In this document: positions 1 through 8,317 of the stretch, piece after piece
Layout of the letters: the number at the start of each line of letters is the position of its first letter
Numbering within the stretch: the stretch's first letter is position 1
Source of the DNA: Chryseobacterium sp. ERMR1:04
GTDB taxonomy: Bacteria; Bacteroidota; Bacteroidia; Flavobacteriales; Weeksellaceae
NCBI RefSeq assembly: GCF_001297705.1
Contig: NZ_LIRF01000003.1
Location: 620,001-684,000 of the forward strand
Length of the DNA stretch: 64,000 nt
Direction of reading: 5' to 3'
Notes under the pieces: generated by a model
What the model was told of the DNA's origin: nothing
Database searches by the model: none
Seen by the model: only the letters and a program-made list of their open reading frames with translations
Made by a program: the position numbers and the translations under genes

Positions 1-1865
1 AATTTAATGTTTTGATTTCTCAATTTTTCGGAAGCCTCTAAAAACCAAAAATCTTCCATTAACTGAGATGCGTTGAGATGAAATATACCTTCTTGATCCT
101 GAAAATCCGGATGCAGTTGTAAAAACTCTTCCCGAAGCTGGTTTTCTAAAGCTATATTACGCTCCAAATAAGAAAAACCGCCTTTTTCATTGATTGAAAA
201 ACGAAGTTCTTTGCTTTCTATATCAATTAATTTTTCAGGATATTGCACGGCAAGCGTAAAACTCACCATTTCATCTGCATCTTCAATATATACTTGCTTT
301 TCTAAACCATTTTCATCTGTCTTGCTCTTGATATTTTTGAAATTATCAGTTTTTATCTGATATTTTTGAGACAACGGAGATAAGATTTTTTCTTTAAAAG
401 TAATTGCATTTTTCTTAATATAATTGGTCTGCGGATGATGTATATAATACTGTAAATCTGCAGAAAAGGCCGGGCTTTTTATAGGATAAATCTCATTATC
501 TTTCTTGATGAATAACGGAGTTATTTGCAGTTTTGAAGAGTCTGTTTTATAGGTTTGATCCCCAATTTTTATTTTCGGTTCCAACTGATAGAATAAAGGA
601 TCTTCACTAAACTGAAATACCATTTCCAATTCTTTCTCAACAATAAAAAGTGCATCTAAATTTTTACGGGTATATGTATTTCTCTCCTGATGAGCAAAAA
701 GAGAATAGTCTTTCAGTAAAGAAATCAATTCACTAAAACTATGAATGGCCTTTGAAAAATCATCTGCCCTATCAAGTCTGTATAAAATTTTTGACAGTTT
801 GTAGCTTTTTAAAATAACTTGTATAAACTTTTCATCATAATTATTAATACTACTATCCAAAGAATAGTAAGAAATTTCTTTGAAATGAGTCGCCAGCTCT
901 GTTCTTTCCTTGTTAAATTTACCTGTTACAGGCACAAATCCAACAAAACCGTTCCTGTCAAATTCAAAAACTAAAGCTTCCCCGTATGCCGATTGTTTTT
1001 CAGAATCCGGTATTCTATAATTGGGTTGGTTTAATATTTTAGAAAAATCACTTTCGTAAGGAGTATCTATTCTATGAAGATTGGGAAACTTACTCGTTGC
1101 AAAGAACCCTTGATCATTAAGCTTAAAATCAAAATATTTTTGATAGTCATCCTGTAGATCGAGACCATAATCTGCTAAAAAATTTGATTTTTTATTCTCT
1201 AAGTAATTCTCATTAAAATAATCATTTCCAAATATTTGCATTATTTTTTCAAAAGCAGGATAAAGATGCTGGCAATACTTTTTTTGGAATTTCTTTTTAC
1301 AAGTACAGGATACTTTTAACGTACTGTTTTTTTTGTAATAAGTAAAAGTTTGCTTTTCCCGTTCCCAATTATTCGCCTGTACAACAATACTGTTTGAAAC
1401 TGCATCAATTATAAAAACTTGATGATAAGAGTTTCCTCCTCCGTTGCTCTGCAATTCTTTTCTTATTTTTTCATCATCAATGATTCCATTTTCCAACGTA
1501 AAACTCAAACTGTTATCTTCTTTTTTTAAAACATCTGCACTACTTACAAACTGAGCCTTTTGGCGGGGTTTTGTATTATCCTTTTTTTCTTCTTTAAAAA
1601 TCAATGCCAATTTCTCTAAAGAAGCTACGCCATGTTTACAAATCCCATCATAATCATACGGGCAAGAGCAATCTACGGTAATGATATCATCACAATAAAT
1701 CTCAATGATGTAGGGCTTCTTTGCAGAGCCTTTATATTCAAAAACAAAATTGTTATTGTTTATAGATTTTAAAACAGGATAAATTTGCATAGATCTGTTA
1801 ATACTTGAAGAATTTGCATTATTCAGAATAAATTTAGCAATGTTAGAAATTTTAGTTTCAGCCAT
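1..1865 (-). CDS. SWIM zinc-finger protein, likely N-terminal part of a SNF2-type helicase (3' end cut by window)
   Basis: The frame is open from an ATG at 1865 to the left edge, so about 620 N-terminal residues are present and the C terminus is missing. Two SWIM-type zinc motifs (CxC...CxH) are visible: CSC...CKH near residues 66-78 and CTC...CQH near 187-200. SWIM motifs bind DNA or protein and in bacteria often precede SNF2/SWI2 ATPase domains. No helicase motif lies inside the window, so the helicase assignment is inferred from the double SWIM layout and the long charged middle region. A SWIM-only protein remains possible. Confidence 0.7.
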   Translation of the reverse strand, partial: MAETKISNIAKFILNNANSSSINRSMQIYPVLKSINNNNFVFEYKGSAKKPYIIEIYCDDIITVDCSCPYDYDGICKHGVASLEKLALIFKEEKKDNTKPRQKAQFVSSADVLKKEDNSLSFTLENGIIDDEKIRKELQSNGGGNSYHQVFIIDAVSNSIVVQANNWEREKQTFTYYKKNSTLKVSCTCKKKFQKKYCQHLYPAFEKIMQIFGNDYFNENYLENKKSNFLADYGLDLQDDYQKYFDFKLNDQGFFATSKFPNLHRIDTPYESDFSKILNQPNYRIPDSEKQSAYGEALVFEFDRNGFVGFVPVTGKFNKERTELATHFKEISYYSLDSSINNYDEKFIQVILKSYKLSKILYRLDRADDFSKAIHSFSELISLLKDYSLFAHQERNTYTRKNLDALFIVEKELEMVFQFSEDPLFYQLEPKIKIGDQTYKTDSSKLQITPLFIKKDNEIYPIKSPAFSADLQYYIHHPQTNYIKKNAITFKEKILSPLSQKYQIKTDNFKNIKSKTDENGLEKQVYIEDADEMVSFTLAVQYPEKLIDIESKELRFSINEKGGFSYLERNIALENQLREEFLQLHPDFQDQEGIFHLNASQLMEDFWFLEASEKLRNQNIK

Positions 1866-1888
1866 TTTTTATAGTGTTTTTATCATAC

Positions 1889-1923
1889 AAATGAAGCCAT
1901 TTAAAAGTTAAATGGCTTCATTT
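1889..1923 (-). terminator. 15-bp hairpin between SWIM gene and glycosyltransferase
   Basis: A perfect 15-bp stem (1889-1903 with 1909-1923) has a 5-nt loop. It lies about 180 nt after the stop of the glycosyltransferase and just before the SWIM gene. The T tail on the minus strand is weak, so its role as a terminator is inferred from position. Confidence 0.5.
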
Positions 1924-2100
1924 ATTATTCACAAAAGTTTTATTTTACTCCTTACGTTTTAGGATTTCAATTCCTTGATCATAATAAATTTACCTAAAAA
2001 GAATATTCTAATTCTGCTTACTATAGCAAGGTTTTCAATACAATTAACTTAATGTTAAAGATATTTCGTTTCTTTTGTGAGTTATTTTTCAGGAAGCTAC

Positions 2101-3051
2101 CTAAATAACTTCGTCAATATTATAATTTTTGTGTTCACGATTTGTTCTGATAATCATTTCGCCTAAAAATCCTGCGATAAAAAGCAGCGTTCCCATGATC
2201 ATCATCGTTAAAGCAATGAAAAACCACGGATTATTGGTGATCAGATGACCATAAATTCCTCTTGCCACATCAATGAGTTTTGAAACTCCCAACCAAAGCG
2301 CAGAAAGAAAACCAAGGATAAACATCATGGTTCCTACCGCTCCAAAGAAATGCATGGGCCTTCCTCCAAAACGACTTACAAACCAAAGGGTTACCAAATC
2401 TAAAAAGCCACGGATAAATCTTTCCGTTCCGAATTTTGATGTTCCGTAAGGTCTTGCCTGATGTTGAACTTCTTTTTCCGTAATTCTTCTGAAACCTGCA
2501 TTCGCAGCCAAAACAGGAATGTAACGGTGCATATCTCCATACACATCAATCGTTTTTACCACCTGTTTTTTATACGCTTTTAGTCCACAATTGAAATCAT
2601 GAAGCTCAACGCCTGAAACTTTTCGGGCGGCTGCATTGAATAATTTTGATGGCACATTTTTCGTCATCACATTATCAAAACGCTTCTTTTTCCAACCTGA
2701 AACGATGTCGTAATTTTCTTTAATTACCATGTCGTACAACTCAGGGATTTCTTCAGGAAAATCCTGTAAATCAGCATCCATTGTGATGATTACATCTCCA
2801 TTTGTTCTTTCAAAAGCAGCGTGTAATGCTTGCGATTTTCCGTAATTTTTGGAAAACTTAATTCCATGAATTTGAGGATGTTGTATTTTTAAGTTTTCGA
2901 TAATACTCCACGATAAATCCGTACTTCCATCATCCACAAACCAGATTTCATAAGATAAATTATTTGTGACGCAAACAGTATTAATCCTTGAAAAAAGCTC
3001 TTCCAAAGAGTCCTCTTCATTAAGTAACGGAATAACTATAGATAGATTCAT
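2101..3051 (-). CDS. Glycosyltransferase family 2, DPM1/ArnC-like
   Basis: This 316-residue inner-membrane enzyme has an N-terminal GT-A domain beginning SIVIPLLNEE and a DADLQD motif (the DxD metal and nucleotide-sugar site) near residue 92. Two hydrophobic segments follow (about 236-258 and 273-300). This is the architecture of polyprenyl-phosphate sugar transferases such as dolichol-phosphate mannosyltransferase and ArnC. The likely role is to load a sugar onto undecaprenyl phosphate for envelope glycans; donor and acceptor cannot be read from sequence. It lies 16 nt after the DUF4199 gene on the same strand, and the two are probably one transcript. Confidence 0.88.
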   Translation of the reverse strand: MNLSIVIPLLNEEDSLEELFSRINTVCVTNNLSYEIWFVDDGSTDLSWSIIENLKIQHPQIHGIKFSKNYGKSQALHAAFERTNGDVIITMDADLQDFPEEIPELYDMVIKENYDIVSGWKKKRFDNVMTKNVPSKLFNAAARKVSGVELHDFNCGLKAYKKQVVKTIDVYGDMHRYIPVLAANAGFRRITEKEVQHQARPYGTSKFGTERFIRGFLDLVTLWFVSRFGGRPMHFFGAVGTMMFILGFLSALWLGVSKLIDVARGIYGHLITNNPWFFIALTMMIMGTLLFIAGFLGEMIIRTNREHKNYNIDEVI

Positions 3052-3067
3052 TTAATTTTAATAAAAA

Positions 3068-3673
3068 TTATTCTTGATTTTCTTGATTTATTGGTTCCTC
3101 GTGAACACTTCTTGTTCTGAAAAATGCTCCAAAAAACAATGACAAAACTACGTAAAATATAAGAATTGCTGCAAAATATCCCGAAAAATGACTTGCCGTA
3201 AGCATATCTTTTCCTTTAACAGCTGCCGGAGTAAAACTCTGAAGTCTTTCTTTATATTTTTGGTCTAGCTCATCAATATCCTTTTGATGCTTCATAATCT
3301 TCCTTGCAGAAGTGTATTCTTTATCCAATTCAGATTTCTGAGTGTGAACATATTGGTAATTCAACAGGCTTTTTGCCTGCGGATCTACAAAATTTAAAAA
3401 TGCATAAATACTGAAGATCGAAAGAATCCCTCCAATAAACATTGGAATGAATGCTCTCTTAAAAGCTTGTCTAAAATTCAGTCGGTGGTTGTTCCAATAG
3501 ACTTTTACCGACCAAAATGCACCCCCTGCATATAAAAGAGGCAACACGAAAGCATTGGCTTTCAACGAAATATCAAAGTAATGTATTCCCGAGAAAAAGA
3601 AGTATACTATGAAAAAAACAATCATAGTGGCTATAAAAAGTATAATTCCTATTGTTGATGGACTTTTAGTCAT
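3068..3673 (-). CDS. DUF4199 family membrane protein
   Basis: The 201-residue protein starts MTKSPSTIG and has four hydrophobic segments: two near the N terminus, one around residue 80 and one near 165-190. A charged, probably helical stretch rich in K, E and D separates the last two. This matches DUF4199, a Bacteroidota family of unknown function often encoded beside a GT2 glycosyltransferase, as here. I chose the ATG at 3673; an upstream TTG at 3724 would add 17 atypical residues. Confidence 0.8.
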   Translation of the reverse strand: MTKSPSTIGIILFIATMIVFFIVYFFFSGIHYFDISLKANAFVLPLLYAGGAFWSVKVYWNNHRLNFRQAFKRAFIPMFIGGILSIFSIYAFLNFVDPQAKSLLNYQYVHTQKSELDKEYTSARKIMKHQKDIDELDQKYKERLQSFTPAAVKGKDMLTASHFSGYFAAILIFYVVLSLFFGAFFRTRSVHEEPINQENQE

Positions 3674-3771
3674 GTTTAATTTTTTTGAAAAATTTTGAAA
3701 AATTATAAGTCTAAATTTCAGCAATTTAGCTTCAATAAAGGATTTTTCAGTTTATTTTTCTTTGATTTTAT

Positions 3772-3801
3772 TTTGAAGTTTATAAAAAATTCCTACCTTT
3801 G
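3772..3801 (+). promoter_or_regulatory. Bacteroidota-type promoter of the SRP RNA
   Basis: TTTG (3772-3775) and TACCTTTG (3794-3801) match the -33 TTTG and -7 TAnnTTTG consensus with an 18-nt spacer. The box ends 4 nt before the first base of the RNA's closing stem, so the predicted transcription start falls on the RNA's 5' end. Confidence 0.85.
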
Positions 3802-3805
3802 CAAC

Positions 3806-3898
3806 GGCAAGTCCTAAACAACCAGCTCCTAAGAACCCTCCAGGGTGGGAACGCAGCAAAGGTAATTGGTCGTAGCGGTGTGATTTAGGTAGCTTGCC
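3806..3898 (+). ncRNA. ffs: Small signal recognition particle RNA (4.5S type)
   Basis: The region folds as one long hairpin closed by GGCAAG (3806-3811) with CTTGCC (3893-3898). Its apex carries the conserved SRP domain IV signature (GAACCCTCCAGG...GGAACGCAGCAA). A T-rich run follows the closing stem and forms an intrinsic terminator. The RNA binds Ffh and targets nascent membrane proteins. It is on the plus strand between two minus-strand genes, with its own promoter. Confidence 0.93.
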
Positions 3899-4006
3899 AT
3901 TTTTTTTATTTTAAGTTGAACAGAGGTAATTTTAGAATTATCTTTTTTTGTTTCTATACTTTTCAACATTTCAATTATCATTTTCAAATTACCTTTTACT
4001 CTTTAC

Positions 4007-4693
4007 TTAAAATTCGAACTCCTCTCCTAACTTAGGCAATACAAGTTCTACATTTTTATCTGCAAAATGCTTCAAAGCACTTTCATGATTAATTTCAATA
4101 GCAGGGAAAGTATCAAAATGACATCCAATTACTTTTGGCGTTTTCAATAATTCTGCTGCTGCAAAAGCTGCTTTTTTCGGACACATGGTATAGTGACTTC
4201 CAATGGGTAAGATTGATAGATCAAGGTTACCGTAAAGCCTTGGAAATAGCTCCATATCTGCCATTACTCCTGTATCTCCTGCCATGTAGATGTTCTTTCC
4301 TTCAGGTAATCTGAAAATATATCCTACAGGAACGCCTCCATAGCTTCCATCCGGGAAAGAACTTGTGTGATGAGCCGGTACCATGGAAATTTTAAGATCG
4401 TCGATTTTTGCCGACCCTCCTAAGTTTACATCATCTCTGTTTTTAGCTGTCTTGAAATATCCACAAACTTCAGGAACCGCAATAATGGTAGCTTCCGGGT
4501 GAAATTGTAAAACTTCTTCCACATCTGCAATATGATCGCCGTGTGCGTGAGTTAATAAGATATAATCAATCTTTTGAGCTGAAATGTCAAATCCTGATTC
4601 TGCTTTTTTATAGTTATAAAAAGGGTCGCTCAAGATCGTTTTGTCTTTATACGTGAACAAAAAACAGTTTTGTCCTAAAAATTGTATTTTCAT
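4007..4693 (-). CDS. UPF0173 metal-dependent hydrolase (metallo-beta-lactamase fold)
   Basis: The 228-residue protein begins MKIQFLGQNC and carries the metallo-beta-lactamase motif HAHGDH near residue 50. A downstream AGDTG motif and a late GCHFDTF segment match the UPF0173 family (about 225-230 residues). The family is a soluble di-metal hydrolase whose substrate is not established. The ATG at 4693 is preferred over a GTG at 4735, which adds a lysine-rich tail absent from the family. It sits alone between the SRP RNA and menA. Confidence 0.88.
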   Translation of the reverse strand: MKIQFLGQNCFLFTYKDKTILSDPFYNYKKAESGFDISAQKIDYILLTHAHGDHIADVEEVLQFHPEATIIAVPEVCGYFKTAKNRDDVNLGGSAKIDDLKISMVPAHHTSSFPDGSYGGVPVGYIFRLPEGKNIYMAGDTGVMADMELFPRLYGNLDLSILPIGSHYTMCPKKAAFAAAELLKTPKVIGCHFDTFPAIEINHESALKHFADKNVELVLPKLGEEFEF

Positions 4694-4874
4694 TTTTAAA
4701 GTTATTTTTAAATTAATTTTTAAATATTTAAACACAAATAACTCAAATATTTTCCACGAATAACACTATTAAAATTTTAGTGAAAATCTGTGTAAACATT
4801 AGTGTTATTTGTGTTTTATTTAAATGCTAAGAGCATTATGATACCTAAGTTTATAAGAGTGAAAGCCTAATTAT

Positions 4875-5804
4875 TTATTTAAAAAAATTAAGTCCAATCG
4901 CTGTAAGAATCGCCATTGTAAATGTTAAAATTCCGACTTGTTTTAAGAACGGATCTAATTCTTTAGGCTCTTTTACGGCCATTATTTTTCTTCTCAGTTT
5001 TGCAAACGGAATCAACAGGATCATTACAATGAAAACGTAATAATTTTGCGTTTGAATAAAGCCATTCATTCCTAGAAATATCATAATCAAGATCAAAGGA
5101 AGTTGCAATAAGATCATCTCGTATACCATTGCATTTCTGAATCCTATTCTTAATGCAAAGCTGTTTTTTCCTGATAATCTATCACTTTCAATATCTCTCA
5201 TATTGTTCAGGTTAATCACCGCCATACTCATCATTCCTACAGCCGCTCCCGGTAATAACATATCCCAACTGAATGTTTTTGTAAACAGAAAATAACTTCC
5301 GCAAACTGAAACCAATCCAAAAAAGATAAATACGAAAAGATCTCCTAATCCCATATATCCATAAGGTTTTTTACCAACGGTATACCCTATTGCCGCTAAA
5401 ATACATGCAACACCCAATCCTATGAAAATGTAAAATTCATTCATATAATTTGGAATGAAAGCCACATACAATAAAGCAATAGTCACTACAAAAGCTAGTA
5501 TAGCAACCAAGATCACCGCATTTTTCATTTGCTTTGCTGTAATTCTCCCTGAAGCTACTGCTCTGGATTCTGCTTCACTAATTCTTTTGGCATCCGTTCC
5601 TTTTACTCCGTCACCATAGTCATTAGCATAGTTTGAAAGCACCTGATACAACAAAGTTACCACCAATGCCAATGCAAAAATTTTCCAGTCCCAAAGTCCA
5701 CCTTCACCCCAAAGTCTCCACTTTGCAATGAAAGCTCCCATGATAATTCCGCTTAAAGAAAGCGGTAAAGTTCTTAGCCTTGCGGCTTTTATCCAATCCT
5801 TCAT
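4875..5804 (-). CDS. menA: 1,4-dihydroxy-2-naphthoate polyprenyltransferase
   Basis: The 309-residue integral membrane protein of the UbiA superfamily attaches a polyprenyl chain to 1,4-dihydroxy-2-naphthoate, the membrane step of menaquinone synthesis. The first aspartate-rich prenyl-diphosphate motif is seen in NYANDYGDG near residue 60 and the second in NNMRDIESD near 200, with about eight to nine hydrophobic helices. It lies 71 nt downstream of menB on the same strand; the gap is filled by a heptad-repeat hairpin. Confidence 0.93.
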   Translation of the reverse strand: MKDWIKAARLRTLPLSLSGIIMGAFIAKWRLWGEGGLWDWKIFALALVVTLLYQVLSNYANDYGDGVKGTDAKRISEAESRAVASGRITAKQMKNAVILVAILAFVVTIALLYVAFIPNYMNEFYIFIGLGVACILAAIGYTVGKKPYGYMGLGDLFVFIFFGLVSVCGSYFLFTKTFSWDMLLPGAAVGMMSMAVINLNNMRDIESDRLSGKNSFALRIGFRNAMVYEMILLQLPLILIMIFLGMNGFIQTQNYYVFIVMILLIPFAKLRRKIMAVKEPKELDPFLKQVGILTFTMAILTAIGLNFFK

Positions 5805-5809
5805 ATGTA

Positions 5810-5874
5810 TAAGTAATGGGCAATTGGTAATAAGTAATGCCTATATTGCTCATTTCTTATTACCAATTACTTAT
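5810..5874 (-). repeat. Inverted heptad-repeat element in the menB-menA spacer
   Basis: The left arm (5810-5839) is four 7-bp units of the form TNNGTAA. The right arm (5851-5874) is three such units in reverse orientation. About 14 of 15 inner bases pair, giving a long hairpin in the menBA mRNA. The element fills the spacer. Confidence 0.8.
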
Positions 5875-5875
5875 G

Positions 5876-6712
5876 TTAAGATATCCATTTATTTTCTCCG
5901 AAGTCCGGCTTTCTTTTTTCTAAGAATGCATTTCTTCCTTCTTTTGCTTCTTCCGTCATATAAGCCAAACGCGTAGCTTCACCAGCAAATACCTGCTGAC
6001 CTACCATTCCATCGTCTGTTAAGTTCATTGCGAATTTCAGCATTCTGATAGACGTTGGAGATTTAGCTAAAATTTCCTGAGCCCATTCGTAAGCCGTATC
6101 TTCTAATTCGTCGTGAGGAATTACCGCATTGACCATCCCCATTTCCAACGCTTCCTGAGCAGAATAATTTCTCCCTAAAAAGAAGATTTCACGAGCTTTT
6201 TTCTGTCCAACCATTTTTGCCAAATACGCTGAACCATAACCTCCGTCAAAACTTGTAACATCAGCATCCGTCTGTTTGAAGATAGCGTGTTCTTTGCTTG
6301 CCAACGTAAGGTCACAAACTACATGCAGTGAATGCCCACCGCCAACAGCCCATCCCGGAACAACCGCGATAACAACTTTCGGCATAAAACGAATCAAACG
6401 CTGAACTTCTAATATATTTAAACGATGTCTGCCGTCTTCCCCTACATACCCCTGCTGCCCTCTTGCTTTTTGGTCTCCTCCACTACAGAATGCCCAACCA
6501 CCGTCTTTAGGACTTGGCCCTTCACCCGTAAGCAAAACAACGCCTATTGAAGAGTCTTCAGAAGCGTCATAAAAAGCATCATATAATTCTGAGGTAGTTT
6601 TTGGACGAAAAGCGTTTCGAATTTCTGGTCTGTTAAAAGCAATTCTTGCTACACCATTGCATTTTTTATACGTAATATCTTCGTATTCTTTGACGGTTTT
6701 CCACTCGATCAT
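5876..6712 (-). CDS. menB: 1,4-dihydroxy-2-naphthoyl-CoA synthase
   Basis: The 278-residue crotonase-fold enzyme cyclises O-succinylbenzoyl-CoA to 1,4-dihydroxy-2-naphthoyl-CoA. Visible family features are ARIAFNRPE near the N terminus, the oxyanion-hole segment GWAFCSGGDQ near residue 80, GWAVGGGHSLHVVCD near 120, and the terminal GRNAFLEKRKPDF. The length fits MenB (about 270-285). It precedes menA on one transcript, and a clear -7 box lies 17 nt before its ATG. Confidence 0.95.
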   Translation of the reverse strand: MIEWKTVKEYEDITYKKCNGVARIAFNRPEIRNAFRPKTTSELYDAFYDASEDSSIGVVLLTGEGPSPKDGGWAFCSGGDQKARGQQGYVGEDGRHRLNILEVQRLIRFMPKVVIAVVPGWAVGGGHSLHVVCDLTLASKEHAIFKQTDADVTSFDGGYGSAYLAKMVGQKKAREIFFLGRNYSAQEALEMGMVNAVIPHDELEDTAYEWAQEILAKSPTSIRMLKFAMNLTDDGMVGQQVFAGEATRLAYMTEEAKEGRNAFLEKRKPDFGENKWIS

Positions 6713-6728
6713 CTTGTAAAAATTTTCT

Positions 6729-6736
6729 CAAAGATA
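6729..6736 (-). promoter_or_regulatory. -7 box of menB
   Basis: The minus strand reads TATCTTTG, a perfect TAnnTTTG match, giving a predicted leader of about 12 nt. No clear -33 TTTG is seen. Confidence 0.65.
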
Positions 6737-7046
6737 CGGAATTACAGAGAATTTTAACATTGATTTTTGATGATAGTCATTGGGAAATTTGTTGATTTTT
6801 TTAGTTTGATTTAGATGATTCTGATTTTTTTTGAATACTATTAATCTAACGCTAAGAATACTAAGTATCTTTACATTATTGAAGAGGTTTTCAATTACAA
6901 AGAAAGAAGACTGGATGAATAATTTATAAAAGATAGATTTCTCCTTCGTCGAAATAACAAAACTTGTGGTTCTTTTTTTTCTCTCGTAGATTTTGCATCT
7001 TTACACAAATGATTGTGTTTATTTGTCGCATTTATATTTTTTAAGT
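6737..7046. other. Intergenic stretch without recognisable gene
   Basis: This is AT-rich DNA between menB and the TPR gene. I see no open frame of note, no tRNA and no strong hairpin until the REP-like pair at 7047. Confidence 0.6.
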
Positions 7047-7112
7047 TTTGGCTAAAGCCAAATTGTATGTTCTATTTTTCTAAACGGGCTGAAGCCCGTT
7101 CCTATTGATACG
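7047..7112. repeat. Pair of REP-like palindromes
   Basis: The first palindrome is TTTGGC-TAAA-GCCAAA (7047-7062). The second, 20 bp later, is AACGGGC-TGAA-GCCCGTT (7083-7100) with tail CCTATTGATACG. A decayed copy of the second plus tail occurs at 11376-11405. This resembles REP/BIME repeats mobilised by RAYT transposases; no RAYT gene is in the window. Confidence 0.7.
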
Positions 7113-7189
7113 TTTTAATGATTTATTTTTTAAAAAAAATGTCGGATTCTTCTTTATGTTTTTAATTCGTTTGAAATATTAAAACAAAA

Positions 7190-7217
7190 AAAACCGGAAC
7201 ACAATTGCTCCGGTTTT
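7190..7217 (-). terminator. Terminator after gyrA-TPR unit
   Basis: A 9-bp stem (7190-7198 with 7209-7217) is followed on the minus strand by a T-rich run (+ strand 7181-7190), 29 nt after the TPR gene stop. Confidence 0.8.
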
Positions 7218-7245
7218 GATTTTTAACCTTTAAGATTAAAAAGTA

Positions 7246-8289
7246 TTATTTTGCCTTAGCCGAAAGTTCAGCTTCTTTAGCTTTCATTTCAGCAGCTTTT
7301 GTTGGATTTTTAGTGATATTATAAATATCTTTTAACGTTGAAACCGCATCTAAACTTGTAGGATTAGCCTGGTACCATTTTTCAGCATAAGGAAGAGCTT
7401 TGTTGAATCTCTCTTTTCTAGCTTCAATTAATTTGGTAGCATCATCCGGCTTTGTTTTTCTAAGCGCATTGATTTCTTCTACTGCTTTTGTATCGTCACC
7501 AATAGCTGTATACACTAAATTTTGATGAGCGTTATTAGATAGTTTAGGATCAGCTGAACCTAATTCAAGTGCTTTCTGGAACGAAGCTATTGCATCGTTT
7601 GTAGTTGCAGGATCTTTAGATTGCAATACTCCTAAATTATACCAATTCGTAGCATCATTAGGGTTTTTAGCCAATTGCTCCTTTAAATTCTGCATGAATT
7701 TATCTGTATTTCCAGAAGCATAAAGTGCTGTTCCCTGCAATTCTTTAAGTTTAGCATTATTTGGATATTTAGCTAATCCTTTCTCGATAATCGCAATTGC
7801 TTCATCGTGCTTCTTAGTATTTAAAAGTAGCGTAGATAACGTTTCATACAAATCTGGTTCAACACTTGGAGACTCCTCAGTTTTAAAATCAGAAAAGTCT
7901 TTTGAAGAAGATTTCTTCAATAGCTCCCAAGTACTCTTGTCATAAGGAGTAACCTTTCCTGTTTTGTTTTCTTTTGCAGTATACGTTGTCTGAACTCCTG
8001 TATATCCTGAATTAATTAATTCTTTATAGATCTTAATCGCCTCTTCGTTATTATTTGCTAAAGCATAACTCAATCCTCCATAGTACATATACGTTTTGTC
8101 GTCTTGACCATTCGTTTTCAACAAGTTATAAACTTCTAAAAACTTAGGACCAGCAACCGCATAATTTTTTACACTATAAGCATCCATTGCTGCTTTATTA
8201 GCAACCTGTAACTTAGCGTTTACATCTTCTTTTTGTCCGAAAACTAAAGCTGATGCTACGATAGCCATACCTAAAATTAGTTTCTTCAT
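7246..8289 (-). CDS. Secreted/periplasmic tetratricopeptide-repeat protein
   Basis: The 347-residue protein has an N-terminal signal peptide (MKKLILGMAIVASALVFGQ). Several TPR-like helix pairs follow; one of the clearer ones reads NWYNLGVLQS and continues with FQKALELGS near residues 215-240. TPRs are protein-binding scaffolds and the partner is unknown. It starts 28 nt after the gyrA stop on the same strand and is probably co-transcribed. I chose the ATG at 8289 over a GTG at 8295. Confidence 0.82.
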   Translation of the reverse strand: MKKLILGMAIVASALVFGQKEDVNAKLQVANKAAMDAYSVKNYAVAGPKFLEVYNLLKTNGQDDKTYMYYGGLSYALANNNEEAIKIYKELINSGYTGVQTTYTAKENKTGKVTPYDKSTWELLKKSSSKDFSDFKTEESPSVEPDLYETLSTLLLNTKKHDEAIAIIEKGLAKYPNNAKLKELQGTALYASGNTDKFMQNLKEQLAKNPNDATNWYNLGVLQSKDPATTNDAIASFQKALELGSADPKLSNNAHQNLVYTAIGDDTKAVEEINALRKTKPDDATKLIEARKERFNKALPYAEKWYQANPTSLDAVSTLKDIYNITKNPTKAAEMKAKEAELSAKAK

Positions 8290-8317
8290 AATCACTATTT
8301 TATATTAATTGTACAAT

